Source: Caryophanon tenue (GTDB lineage: Bacteria > Bacillota > Bacilli > Bacillales_A > Planococcaceae). From it: DNA of 64,000 bases. The stretch spans positions 124,001 to 188,000 of the forward strand of contig NZ_MASJ01000023.1 of the NCBI RefSeq assembly GCF_001700315.1, written 5' to 3'. Position numbers and translations under genes: made by a program. Shown one piece after another: positions 1-8,764 of this stretch (position 1 is the stretch's first letter; every line of letters begins with the position of its first letter). The notes under the pieces are model-generated. The model was not told the DNA's origin. It saw nothing but the letters and a program-made list of their open reading frames with translations, and did no database searches.

Positions 1-1053
1 AGATTCCAGGGGGCTGGCTTGCTGACCGTTTTAACATTGTATATGTTCTTATTTTTGCTGTTGTGATTTGGTCGGTATTTACCGCATTTACCGGACTTGC
101 TTGGTCACTAACATCGCTCATTCTCATTCGTTTCTTATTCGGGCTTGGTGAAGGCGCGTACCCTGCCGCAAGTACGAAGGCGATTGCGATGTATTATGAA
201 AAATCACAACGTACAAAAGCCCAATCAACGATGATGTCTTCGAATATGCTTGGTGGCGCACTTGCTCCTATTTTATGCGCACCGCTTCTTTTATTATTTG
301 GTTGGCGTTCTGTATTCTTCATTATTTCTGTTCTTGGCATTGTTTTTGTTGTAGCACTTATTATGGTAACGAAAAATGCCAAAGTGTATGCACCGGAAGA
401 AACGGGCGGTCTAAAAGGTTCATTCAAATCTGTGTTAACCTGTGTTAACGAATCCTTATTTAGTACGTGTTTTATGTATTTTCTTCTTTATTAATATTGC
501 CAGCTGGGGACTTAGCTCATGGATGCCAACGTACTTAATGCAAGTACATAATATTGACATGAAAAGCATCGGTCTTGTCGCAGCCATTCCAGCGTTATTC
601 TCTGCTGTCGGCATGATTTTTAGTGGGCGCATCATTACAAAGCTTGGCGCAAAATCAAAATACGGTGTTGTTATCGGCGCTGCTGTGTTAGCAACGTGTC
701 TCTTCTTAATGGCCAATACCGCTTCGATTGTTGTGGTCATTCTATATCAATGTGTCGCATTTGTTGGTGTCGCATTTGTTATTTCGTTTATTTTCACAAC
801 GCCACACCGTGTTGTCGAAGACCGTAATGTCGCAACAGCATTTGGTATTGTTAACTTCGGTGGACAGGCTGCTGGTATCATTTCACCAACAATTATGGGA
901 TACTTAATTAATATTTCAGGTGGCTCTTTTAACACATCATTCGTCTTTTTAGCCATCGTTTGTGCCATCGCTGCCATTATCGCGATGACATTACCACTCA
1001 ATGACTCATCATCACAACCGACATCCGTAAAACCAATGGAGGGAACAGTATGA
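1..1053 (+). pseudogene. MFS transporter (ACS-like), 5'-partial and frameshifted
   Basis: Major facilitator permease whose 5' end lies before the window. From base 3 the frame reads IPGGWLADRFNIVYVL, the loop 2-3 motif of MFS proteins, followed by LFGLGEGAYPAAS typical of the anion:cation symporter branch. At 430-449 the ten bases CTGTGTTAAC occur twice in tandem; the extra copy shifts the frame, so the first frame stops at 494 while the second resumes with LTNPYLVRV and runs through the remaining membrane helices to 1053. Removing one copy restores one continuous protein. The stop overlaps the start of the following amidohydrolase by ATGA, so the two form an operon and the transporter probably imports that enzyme's substrate. 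It is either an inactive allele, a reversible slippage switch or a sequencing error. Confidence 0.85.
430..449 (+). repeat. 10-bp tandem duplication causing a frameshift
   Basis: CTGTGTTAAC at 430-439 is repeated exactly at 440-449. Ten is not a multiple of three, so the copy breaks the MFS reading frame. Confidence 0.9.
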
Positions 1054-2474
1054 AACAACAGTTATTTGAAAAAATGACGACACAAGAAGCACTGTTTGCG
1101 AAAATCGCAAAAGATATTTGGGATAATCCACAACTTGGCTATGAAGAAACCTATGCTGCTGACCGCCAAATACAGTTTTTACAACAAGCAGGCTTCCGTA
1201 TTACTGAGCAAGCAGGCGGCGTTGATACAGCATTTATCGCTGAGTGGGGTGCAGGCTCACCGATTATTGGCTTTTTAGGTGAGTACGACGCATTACCTGG
1301 CTTAAGCCAATCGGATAGCCCATCCCTTGACCCACTTGTAGCAGGTGGACCAGGACATGGCTGTGGGCATAACTTACTTGGAACAGCGGGTGTAGAAGCG
1401 GTGTATGCGCTCAAACAGCTAATGGAGGAGCAGAGTATCGCTGGTACAATTCGCTATTACGGCTGTCCAGCAGAGGAGCTATTATCAGGCAAGTCATTTA
1501 TGGCACGTAACGGGGTGTTTGACGATTTAGATATTGTGTATACATGGCATCCAGGCTCATACAATATGACTGCTAATATTTCGATGCAAGCATTAACAGC
1601 GATTGAATTTTTCTTCCATGGGCGTACTGCACATGCTGCAGCTGCTCCACATTTAGGGCGTAGCGCGCTCGATGCTGTCGAGCTGACGAATGTTGCTGCT
1701 AACTATTTACGCGAGCATGTGCCAGATGGTTCACGCATTCATTACCAAACTACAAACGGTGGTTTAGCGCCAAATATCGTACCAGATGAAGCGAGTGTGT
1801 ATTACTTCCTACGCGGAGCAAGCCGTGAAGCTGTCGATGAATTACAGCGCCGCTTAATTAATATTGCAGAAGGCGCAACACTGATGACTGAAACAACGAT
1901 GGATTACGTTATCCATTCCGCTTGTTACGACAGCATGCCAAACTTAACGTTAAACGAGCAAATGTACAAGCAGTGGCAGGAGCTCCCACCACTCACATTT
2001 ACGGAAGCGGAAAAACAGTTTGCCGAGCAAATTATGAGCACGCTTGACCCGTCTGTATTAGCCGGTGCGAATCAGCAAGTACAAGCAATGGGCGCACAAG
2101 TAGACGGATCATTCATTACAGGCGAACGCCATATTCCGCAAATGTTCCGAATGTCAATGCCTGGGTCAAGTGATTTAGGCGATGTGTCATGGATTGCGCC
2201 ACTTGGACAAGTCATTACAGTATGTGCCCCGCATGGTGTACAACTACACACTTGGCAAGCTACTGCCTCGTTTGGTACATCGATTGGCTTGAAGGGCATG
2301 CACTATGCCGCAAAAACAATGGCAGGTGCAGCACTCGACGCGTTACTAGATCCTTCGATTATTGAAGCAGCAAAAGAAGAATTCGCGCGTCTGACTAACG
2401 GCAAACAGTACCGCTGTGCGATTCCAGAACATGTATTACCACCGCGCGCACCAAAAGAAGGCACAAAGGTGTAA
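1050..2474 (+). CDS. M20 family amidohydrolase (AbgB-like)
   Basis: A 474-residue metal-dependent amidohydrolase of the M20D/AbgB type; the E. coli relative is one subunit of p-aminobenzoyl-glutamate hydrolase. Visible metal and catalytic motifs are GEYDALPGL (about residues 77-85), GPGHGCGHNLLG (about 101-112), PAEELLSGK (about 136-144) and the TWHPGSYN segment; a dimerisation lid follows. The start overlaps the transporter stop (ATGA) and has GGAGGG upstream, so translation is coupled. In this family an ACS or AbgT-type transporter next to the hydrolase usually means uptake and cleavage of an N-acyl or aminobenzoyl amino acid; the actual substrate cannot be read from the sequence. Confidence 0.85.
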   Translation: MKQQLFEKMTTQEALFAKIAKDIWDNPQLGYEETYAADRQIQFLQQAGFRITEQAGGVDTAFIAEWGAGSPIIGFLGEYDALPGLSQSDSPSLDPLVAGGPGHGCGHNLLGTAGVEAVYALKQLMEEQSIAGTIRYYGCPAEELLSGKSFMARNGVFDDLDIVYTWHPGSYNMTANISMQALTAIEFFFHGRTAHAAAAPHLGRSALDAVELTNVAANYLREHVPDGSRIHYQTTNGGLAPNIVPDEASVYYFLRGASREAVDELQRRLINIAEGATLMTETTMDYVIHSACYDSMPNLTLNEQMYKQWQELPPLTFTEAEKQFAEQIMSTLDPSVLAGANQQVQAMGAQVDGSFITGERHIPQMFRMSMPGSSDLGDVSWIAPLGQVITVCAPHGVQLHTWQATASFGTSIGLKGMHYAAKTMAGAALDALLDPSIIEAAKEEFARLTNGKQYRCAIPEHVLPPRAPKEGTKV

Positions 2475-2495
2475 GTATTAAAACCGAAAAGTTTG

Positions 2496-2531
2496 AAACC
2501 CCCTTGAGCACATTGCTGAAGGGGGTTTTTT
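2496..2531 (+). terminator. Intrinsic terminator of the MFS-amidohydrolase operon
   Basis: AAACCCCCTT (2496-2505) pairs with AAGGGGGTTT (2519-2528) and a T-run follows. Confidence 0.85.
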
Positions 2532-2700
2532 ATGCTTCGTGCTATTGCCACACGAACAGTCGTTTTGGCAGATGTCCGCTTCAAGCTCCAGTTCATGCGA
2601 TTCCTGCTAAAGTCGTCGCTTGTCGGGACCCCCCAGCAAATTTTCATCATCTCGATGAACTCATTTTTACAGAAATACTGTCCCGCACGCTCTTTTTATA
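2532..2700. other. Non-coding stretch of unusual composition
   Basis: These ~170 bases lie between the terminator and the convergent GlpM-like gene. They are richer in G+C than the neighbouring intergenic DNA and contain no start with a ribosome binding site. They may be the remnant of a repeat or a decayed gene; nothing recognisable was found. Confidence 0.3.
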
Positions 2701-3039
2701 TCACGACGCAAACCATAATTTACAGCCAATCATATACAACACGTACACAGTAAACGCACCAAACACTGCATGTAGTGGCTTTACCCACTGTGTTAACGTA
2801 AAGATGAGTGCAATAAAAATAACAACACCGAACGCGCCAAACATTGCGTTCTTTTGCGTTAAACGAAAATCATTAACGCTCATATGATGCATTTGTAAAT
2901 AAATATTTGCCAGCGTCATAATCGGTAATAAGGTAATGACACCCGATAAAAATAAATATTTTGACTTGCTGAGTAGCGCTGCGCATACCATAATCGTTCC
3001 ACCTAATAAAAACTGTGCAACATAGCTCACTTTATACAT
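2701..3039 (-). CDS. GlpM-like small membrane protein
   Basis: A 112-residue protein with four hydrophobic segments. Residues 20-48 (SKSKYLFLSGVITLLPIMTL) match the pattern of the GlpM/DUF3147 family, in which E. coli GlpM has about 109 residues with a similar SK-YY-GL-PLFPTF stretch. The biochemical role of the family is not established; E. coli glpM sits next to glycerol metabolism genes. The start is preceded by GGAGAT. The gene diverges from the LysR gene and converges on the amidohydrolase operon. Confidence 0.6.
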   Translation of the reverse strand: MYKVSYVAQFLLGGTIMVCAALLSKSKYLFLSGVITLLPIMTLANIYLQMHHMSVNDFRLTQKNAMFGAFGVVIFIALIFTLTQWVKPLHAVFGAFTVYVLYMIGCKLWFAS

Positions 3040-3147
3040 CTCCTGTTTTCTTTAGTTGTGTTTGATTGTATGCTTGCAGTAGGTATACGTAAACTAAATT
3101 TATTGCATAGTATATATAAGAAAATTGCATATCACGAAGGAGATTTT

Positions 3148-4026
3148 ATGAATATAAAAAAATATATCGCGTACAGTAAAGTCGTCGAAACAGGCAGTTT
3201 AACAAAAGCGGCTGAGGCACTGCATTATACGCAGCCAAGCATTAGCCAAATGATTCATAGTTTAGAAGAAGAATACGGTTTTCCACTGCTCATTCGGCAA
3301 CAGCACGGCGTTGTACCGACTGCGCACGGGGAACAATTACTCGTCGCTATGCGTGAAATCGAACGGGGCTATGCGAAGCTAACTGAGACCGTAGACCGTA
3401 TTAACGGCTTTGAAACGGGACATGTGCGTATCGGTGCTTACTCTAGTGTCACGACAACGCTTTTACCACCGTTACTTGCAGCATTTAAACGTGATTATCC
3501 GCGCATTCATATTCAGCTATATGAAGGCAATGCAGTGGAGCTTGACCGCTGGCTAATGGAGGACAAAATTGATATGGCACTCGGGACGACGCATAATGAA
3601 CATTGGCAATTCGATTTATTAATGAATGACCCGATTGTCGCCATTATGCATCCAAACCATCCACTTGCTGCGCGAGAAACGATTTCTGTAGCTGAAGCGG
3701 CACATGCGGCATTTATTTTGCCACATCCGAACTCACATTTAGAGGTCCGCAATTTGTTTACACAAGCGCGTATTCAGCCGCTTATTGCATACGAAGTTAA
3801 AGGGGACGAAACAATTTTAGCGATGGTCAAACATCATCTTGGCATTAGCTTTGTGCCACAGTTACTTTTACAGCGCACACAAGGACTTGCTGTGCGCCCG
3901 CTTGCCGAACCCGCTTGCCGTCAACTCGGACTACTCACAAGACGCGCAAAACATACACAAACACCTGCCGTAAAAAAAATGATTGATTATATTGTTGCGA
4001 CGATAGCGTCACAACAACTAAAATAA
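3148..4026 (+). CDS. LysR family transcriptional regulator
   Basis: A 292-residue LysR-type regulator. The N-terminal winged helix (residues 1-60) contains the standard signature TGSLTKAAEALHYTQPSISQMI; the effector-binding domain follows from about residue 90 (GHVRIGAYSSVTTTLLPPLL). The ATG at 3148 is preferred over upstream starts because AAGGAG lies just before it and the HTH then begins at the normal position (MNIKKYI). It might control the divergent GlpM-like gene or the preceding transporter-amidohydrolase pair; neither target is shown by the sequence. Confidence 0.9.
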   Translation: MNIKKYIAYSKVVETGSLTKAAEALHYTQPSISQMIHSLEEEYGFPLLIRQQHGVVPTAHGEQLLVAMREIERGYAKLTETVDRINGFETGHVRIGAYSSVTTTLLPPLLAAFKRDYPRIHIQLYEGNAVELDRWLMEDKIDMALGTTHNEHWQFDLLMNDPIVAIMHPNHPLAARETISVAEAAHAAFILPHPNSHLEVRNLFTQARIQPLIAYEVKGDETILAMVKHHLGISFVPQLLLQRTQGLAVRPLAEPACRQLGLLTRRAKHTQTPAVKKMIDYIVATIASQQLK

Positions 4027-4034
4027 CGTATAAA

Positions 4035-4070
4035 AGGACTTGCCTAGTTTATAGAAACAAGTCCTCTTTT
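4035..4070. terminator. Bidirectional terminator between LysR and MetX-like genes
   Basis: AGGACTTG (4035-4042) pairs with CAAGTCCT (4058-4065), with T-rich flank on the plus strand and A-rich flank on the other side. It serves both convergent genes. Confidence 0.75.
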
Positions 4071-4072
4071 AT

Positions 4073-5119
4073 TTATGGCGACGCCAACAATTCACGTAAA
4101 TAGCAGTCAACTTGCTCAAAATAACTGTCCTCTGCACCAAACAAACCAAAATGCCCTAAACGACTTTCGATCACTTTTAGCTCACTATTTGGAATAAGTG
4201 CCTGTTCACGCGCGCAATCACGCACTGGGAAAAACATATCCTCATCAATCGGCATCACAAACACTTTCGCTGTAATGCGATTGAGCGCTGCTGCTAAATC
4301 GCCATCTGTGTGACGACTCACATCACCGCGCTGCCATTTCCATGCCATCGTCAGTAATGAATTCGGGTCTAAACTTTGGAACAATGGACGTAAAAAGCCT
4401 TGTGTAAACTGCTCGACACTTTCTACACCAAACAAACGCCACAATTCCTGCTGATAAAACTCCGTACTTAGCCCCATTACCGCCCAAATATCAGCATGTC
4501 TGCCTAATCCGTCCGCAACCTCGGTATGCGATGTGTAGCGCCCACCCTTAAAACCAGGGTCCGATGTAATCGCATCGATTAATGTTTGTGTAAATAAAAA
4601 ATCATGCACTGTATTTTTCGCCGTGCCAGCAATCGGAGCAGCCCGCTTCACCATATCTGGATAACGCACCGCCCATTCATACGTTTGCTGCGCACCCATT
4701 GAACCGCCCACTACTAACGCAAGCTCCGTAATGCCAAACTTTTCAGTTACAAGCACATATTGCGCGCGCACATCGTCGCCAATACGAATATGTGGGAATG
4801 CTTCCATCGCAATCGGGGAGCCGCTATTATGCGGTGACGTTGAGACACCATTCCCAATTTGATTCACAACAATAATAAAATATTCATTTTCATCAAGCGC
4901 ACGCCCTGGACCAATATAACTTTCATAGTTTTTGCTCGTGCCTGAAAACCATGTCGGCACTAAAATAGCATTTGTTTTCTGTTCATTTAATGTACCGTAC
5001 GTTCGATATGCTAGCTGTAGCTGCGGTATAACTCCGCCTTCTTCTAACTCAAATTCTCCAACCTGATAGTATTCATAAGGACCGACATTTTGCTGTGAAT
5101 AAAATTCATTTTCTATCAC
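4073..5119 (-). CDS. MetX-like alpha/beta hydrolase (homoserine O-acetyltransferase family)
   Basis: A 348-residue alpha/beta hydrolase. The nucleophile elbow is GGSMGAQQTYEW (around residue 139), the acid residue is probably in MPIDEDMFFPV and the histidine in SRLGHFGLFG near the C-terminus. The N-terminus (LQLAYRTYGTLNEQKTNAILV) is the hallmark of homoserine acetyltransferase-like proteins. True MetX proteins have longer substrate loops, and many homologues of this size are annotated only as alpha/beta hydrolases, so acyl transfer to homoserine is possible but not certain. The gene is single, with its own terminator. Confidence 0.7.
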   Translation of the reverse strand: MIENEFYSQQNVGPYEYYQVGEFELEEGGVIPQLQLAYRTYGTLNEQKTNAILVPTWFSGTSKNYESYIGPGRALDENEYFIIVVNQIGNGVSTSPHNSGSPIAMEAFPHIRIGDDVRAQYVLVTEKFGITELALVVGGSMGAQQTYEWAVRYPDMVKRAAPIAGTAKNTVHDFLFTQTLIDAITSDPGFKGGRYTSHTEVADGLGRHADIWAVMGLSTEFYQQELWRLFGVESVEQFTQGFLRPLFQSLDPNSLLTMAWKWQRGDVSRHTDGDLAAALNRITAKVFVMPIDEDMFFPVRDCAREQALIPNSELKVIESRLGHFGLFGAEDSYFEQVDCYLRELLASP

Positions 5120-5217
5120 GTGTCAACACCCCTTTTTAGAATTTTCTAACATTTCATTCAGTATAAACAATTTTTTTCGAAAAGGCGAACTAGAGCAATC
5201 ATATACGCTGCATTTTT

Positions 5218-5239
5218 TTGACATCAACATTAACGTCAA
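5218..5239. repeat. Partition-site-like 22-bp repeat, copy 1 (distant from parA)
   Basis: The 22 bases begin TTGACATCAA and end ATTAACGTCAA. They match, with few changes, the repeats upstream of parA (33759, 33841) and around the replication genes (40.3-41.9 and 46.3-46.5 kb). Confidence 0.65.
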
Positions 5240-5272
5240 AATCCACTGCAACATTAACGTTGCAGTGGATTT
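5239..5272 (-). terminator. Hairpin at the end of the ugp operon
   Basis: A near-perfect 14-bp stem, AATCCACTGCAAC paired with GTTGCAGTGGATT, with an ATTAA loop, just downstream of the HAD gene. The T-run is short (TTTT), so it is a moderate terminator; it abuts the 22-bp repeat. Confidence 0.65.
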
Positions 5273-5286
5273 CATAATTACTCTCT

Positions 5287-6102
5287 TTATTTATCCAAAA
5301 TATGTGCGTGAATCGCCTGTGCAACGCCGTCTTCGTCATTCGTAGCTGTCAGAAAATCGGCAACGTCTCGAATCATCGGCACAGCATTGCCCATTGCAAC
5401 ACCAATCCCTGCATACTGAATCATATCAAAATCATTCGGATGGTCGCCAATTGCCATGACGTCACGCGGTGCGATGTGTAATTGTTCTGCAAGTGTAGCA
5501 AGTGCTTGTCCTTTACTCGCTTGCTTGTGTAAAATTTCAAAATAAAACGGCTCGCTTTTAAACATCGTATACTGCTGTGTGAACGCATTAGGAATTTGTG
5601 AGATGCCAGCATCGAGCTTTGCCGGATCATCAATAAACATCACTTTCGTAAACAGTTTATCATCTTCTAGTTCATCTGGCGCTCGGTACAAAATGGGCAT
5701 ATTCGCAAAATAAGCATCCCGTCCTGTATACATACTCATATTGTGTTGCACTGTATAAATTGCCTCAAAATCCAGCGCATGACAATGTACACCAACTTGT
5801 TCCGCAAGTTGCGTTAATGCTTTAAACTGCTTGCCGGTTACACCGATATGTGACACAATATCTAGCGTATTTGTTCGCTGTATCAGTGCACCGTTATACG
5901 TAATGATGTGCGCTGGCTGTGTGTCCATACCGAGCATTTTCATATAGCCTCGTGCACCTGAAAATGGTCTACCGGTACAAAGTACAACATGTACGCCACG
6001 CTGTTGCGCCGCATGGATAGCGTGAATGGTCACATCCGTTAATTCATAGCGCGAATTGACGAGTGTGCCGTCAATATCAATCGCAAGTAATTGAATGGTC
6101 AT
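5287..6102 (-). CDS. Cof-type HAD-IIB phosphatase
   Basis: A 271-residue haloacid dehalogenase-superfamily phosphatase. The N-terminal DIDGTLV motif (residues 9-15) supplies the nucleophilic aspartate, CTGRPFSGA is motif II, a large Cof-type cap lies in the middle, and GDHPNDFDM near residue 218 is motif IV. Such enzymes dephosphorylate sugar or polyol phosphates; the substrate here is unknown. AAGGAG precedes the start, 22 bases after the metallophosphoesterase stop, so it is very likely the last gene of the ugp operon and may act on the imported phosphoester. Confidence 0.85.
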   Translation of the reverse strand: MTIQLLAIDIDGTLVNSRYELTDVTIHAIHAAQQRGVHVVLCTGRPFSGARGYMKMLGMDTQPAHIITYNGALIQRTNTLDIVSHIGVTGKQFKALTQLAEQVGVHCHALDFEAIYTVQHNMSMYTGRDAYFANMPILYRAPDELEDDKLFTKVMFIDDPAKLDAGISQIPNAFTQQYTMFKSEPFYFEILHKQASKGQALATLAEQLHIAPRDVMAIGDHPNDFDMIQYAGIGVAMGNAVPMIRDVADFLTATNDEDGVAQAIHAHILDK

Positions 6103-6124
6103 CAGTTATCTCCTTCAACTTTTA

Positions 6125-6988
6125 CTAACGCACCGATGAAGGTACTGCTGTTGGCACAACAATATTGCGTGTCAGCGTTGTGCCAGCTCCGTCTAATCTG
6201 CCTTCAAAAAAGTCCATTTGTTCTGCGATTATTGCCGCATCATGCTGGTATTCAGCAGTCAGTACCGTTTGCGCTGTTACTGTAACATTCCCTTGTTGCA
6301 CATCAATTACACGCATTGCAGGGACATCAAGTACAGCAGCAATTTGCACATATGTCCAGTTTTCGTGTTGAACGATTGAATCATAATGCGTATGCCCACA
6401 AATATAAAATGCTTGCCCGTACTCTTTTTTACGTAGCACCGATGCTACATCAATCGATGGGTCAATCGATAAGTTTTCATAGTTTGAATGATGCGTTGTG
6501 TCATAAATCGGATGATGCCCAAATACGAAGACCGTTTTGTCGCCTGACGCAAGCAATTCTTTTTCCAGCCATGCAAGCTGTTGCGCTGTTACGGTGCCCC
6601 CGTATACTTCCTCATCCATTTCACGCGCAGTTTCCCAAAAAATTAATGTCGCTTCTGGGGTGTCAATGCTGTAATTTGTATGCTGTTGAACTTGTTCACA
6701 TACTGCTTGTCGCGTCATCGTATATAAATCATGGTTGCCTAGTGTATGAATAAATGTTTTATCGTGCTTACGAATTAGTTGATACACCTCACTTAACTCG
6801 TCAGCTGTGCCAAAATTCGTTAAATCACCAACGCTCACATAATAATCCGCCTCTACGGCAAAGAATCCATTAATATAACGTTCAAAAAATCGGTCACGTG
6901 CTTCAATAAAAGCAGGGGTATGTGCCTCCCCCGTGTTGTATTGTGTCTGTTGTACATAATGTAAGTCACCCATTACTGCAATTTTCAT
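6125..6988 (-). CDS. Calcineurin-like metallophosphoesterase, probable phosphodiesterase
   Basis: A 287-residue binuclear metallophosphoesterase. The complete motif set is visible: GDLHY (about residue 7), GDLTNFG, LGNHDLY, GHHPIYD and GHTHYDS. The ATG at 6988 follows AAGGAGGAATTTAAC and puts GDLHY at the usual N-terminal position; the longer frame reaches into ugpE and is unlikely. Placed directly behind a glycerol-3-phosphate importer, it may hydrolyse glycerophosphodiesters to glycerol-3-phosphate (GpdQ-like); this is an inference from context. Relatives also include CpdA-type cyclic nucleotide phosphodiesterases. Confidence 0.85.
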   Translation of the reverse strand: MKIAVMGDLHYVQQTQYNTGEAHTPAFIEARDRFFERYINGFFAVEADYYVSVGDLTNFGTADELSEVYQLIRKHDKTFIHTLGNHDLYTMTRQAVCEQVQQHTNYSIDTPEATLIFWETAREMDEEVYGGTVTAQQLAWLEKELLASGDKTVFVFGHHPIYDTTHHSNYENLSIDPSIDVASVLRKKEYGQAFYICGHTHYDSIVQHENWTYVQIAAVLDVPAMRVIDVQQGNVTVTAQTVLTAEYQHDAAIIAEQMDFFEGRLDGAGTTLTRNIVVPTAVPSSVR

Positions 6989-7004
6989 GTTAAATTCCTC
7001 CTTA

Positions 7005-7823
7005 TTATTTAATGCCTGTATACGTAAAGGCTTTAATGATTTTATCTTGTGCAATGAAATAAACAATTAAAATCGGAATAACTAAAATGACATTGGCTGC
7101 CATTACTTCATTCCACGGTACACCTGCATCGGTTGTACGCAGTAACGCAACCCCCATCGGCAATGTCCGTGCATCTTCTGCCGTTGTCATGACAAGCGGC
7201 CAGAAATAGTCGTTCCAGCGACTAATAAATGTAAATAATAGCACTGTAATAATCGTTGGCTTCGCAACCGGAATAAAAATCGTGCGAATAATTTTCCATT
7301 CAGAAGCATTATCTAAACGTGCAGATTCAATAATTTCTTCTGGAATTTGCTTAAACGACTGACGCAGCATAAAAATACCGAACGCGCTCGTCGCAAAAGG
7401 TAAAATTAGTGGCCAATATGTATCAATCATGCCCCACTGGCTAAATAGTAAATAGTTCGGTAAAAAAATAAGTTGCATCGGAATCATTAAACAAATAATC
7501 GTAATCGACCAACAAATATTTTTCCCTTTAAACTCTAGTCGTGCAAATGCGTACGCAGCAGGAATCATCGTTATAAACTGCAGCACAAGTACAACGAATG
7601 TCGTCACGACACTGTTCATCGTATATGTTAAAAATGGGCCTGATTGCCACGCCGCCATAAAATTGCTTAGGTCAAAGCTTGACGGGAACCATGTCGGTGG
7701 TGTTGCAATAATTTCAATATATGTTTGAAAGCTTGCCGATAGCATCCATAAAAAGGGGAACGCAATCAGCAACATCACAATTGCTAACAAGCTATATTCA
7801 ACGCCTTTTAGCGACTTCTTCAT
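7005..7823 (-). CDS. ugpE: Glycerol-3-phosphate ABC transporter permease UgpE
   Basis: A 272-residue inner permease of a carbohydrate-type (CUT1) ABC importer, with six hydrophobic helices. The EAA loop that contacts the ATPase is visible as EEIIESARLDNASEWKIIRTIFIPVAKP. AAGGAG precedes the ATG. It is 11 bases downstream of ugpA. Sequence alone cannot separate glycerol-3-phosphate permeases from sugar permeases; the assignment rests on the ugpB-C-A-E order with a phosphoesterase, glpP and a Pho-box-like promoter. Confidence 0.8.
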   Translation of the reverse strand: MKKSLKGVEYSLLAIVMLLIAFPFLWMLSASFQTYIEIIATPPTWFPSSFDLSNFMAAWQSGPFLTYTMNSVVTTFVVLVLQFITMIPAAYAFARLEFKGKNICWSITIICLMIPMQLIFLPNYLLFSQWGMIDTYWPLILPFATSAFGIFMLRQSFKQIPEEIIESARLDNASEWKIIRTIFIPVAKPTIITVLLFTFISRWNDYFWPLVMTTAEDARTLPMGVALLRTTDAGVPWNEVMAANVILVIPILIVYFIAQDKIIKAFTYTGIK

Positions 7824-7834
7824 AACAAGCTCCT

Positions 7835-8764
7835 TTACTGTTCATATTGTACTTTTCGACCGAGTAAACGGAAGTAAAAATACGTTAAAATCATTAAAAT
7901 ACCTAATAAAATCATGCCCGCTGCGGATGCAGGTCCAATATCAAAGTTTAAGAAACCTTCTTCGTAAATATAGTACACAAGTGTCGTTGTCGAATTAATC
8001 GGACCACCTTGTGTCATAATATTAATCGTTTCAAATGTTTGAATGGCATTAATAATATTAATAATGATAACGAAATAAATCGTTGGCGTAATCGCTGGCA
8101 CCGTAATACGCGTAAATGTACGCCAGGCGCTCGCGCGGTCAAGAGCTGCCGCTTCATACAATGTTTTCGGCACTGCCGCTAAAGCCGCAATGACAATAAT
8201 TGTGTAATAGCCGACACCTTTCCACACTGTAACAATAATTAACGAATAGAGCGCAATCTGTGGATTCGTCAGCCAGCCAATCCCCTCTGCCCCAAACCAA
8301 GAGACCACCACGTTTAACACACCATTTGTCGGGTCCATAATAAACATCCAAATCATCGCAACCGACACTAATGAAATGACATGCGGACTAAAAATCGCCG
8401 CTTGGGCAATACGATGAATCAGCGTATTTTTATTGAGCCATACGCCGAGTGGAATCGAAATTCCAACAATCGCAATGACATAAATCGCCGTGTACATCAA
8501 CGTATTTGTCAATGCTTCTAAAAACACCGCATCTTGCAAAAGCGCTTGGTAATTCGCAAAGCCAACCCACGGAATATCATCGCTAATTAAATTCCATTTG
8601 GAAAAGCTTAAGATGCCCATAAAGACGAGCGGGGCAATAAAAAACAAACCAAACACAAGCATCGCTGGAAAAATTAACGCATACGGTACGAGCGCTTGTT
8701 GCCATTTACGTTGGCGTACGCGTGGTGCAACATTAGCGGAGGGCATATTGTTGATGGTGCTCAT
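7835..8764 (-). CDS. ugpA: Glycerol-3-phosphate ABC transporter permease UgpA
   Basis: A 309-residue CUT1 permease with an N-terminal cytoplasmic segment and six membrane helices. The EAA motif reads KTLYEAAALDRASAWRTFTRITVPAITP. The start overlaps the end of ugpC by 32 bases, with GGAGG about 14 bases upstream, indicating translational coupling. It partners ugpE to form the membrane channel. Confidence 0.8.
   Translation of the reverse strand: MSTINNMPSANVAPRVRQRKWQQALVPYALIFPAMLVFGLFFIAPLVFMGILSFSKWNLISDDIPWVGFANYQALLQDAVFLEALTNTLMYTAIYVIAIVGISIPLGVWLNKNTLIHRIAQAAIFSPHVISLVSVAMIWMFIMDPTNGVLNVVVSWFGAEGIGWLTNPQIALYSLIIVTVWKGVGYYTIIVIAALAAVPKTLYEAAALDRASAWRTFTRITVPAITPTIYFVIIINIINAIQTFETINIMTQGGPINSTTTLVYYIYEEGFLNFDIGPASAAGMILLGILMILTYFYFRLLGRKVQYEQ

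Noticed and set aside
430-494. Programmed ribosomal frameshift in the MFS gene
   Set aside because: There is no slippery heptamer; an exact 10-bp tandem duplication fully explains the shift.
2303-2650. 115-codon minus-strand frame across the amidohydrolase end and its terminator
   Set aside because: It runs antisense through a conserved gene and a hairpin and has no start signal.
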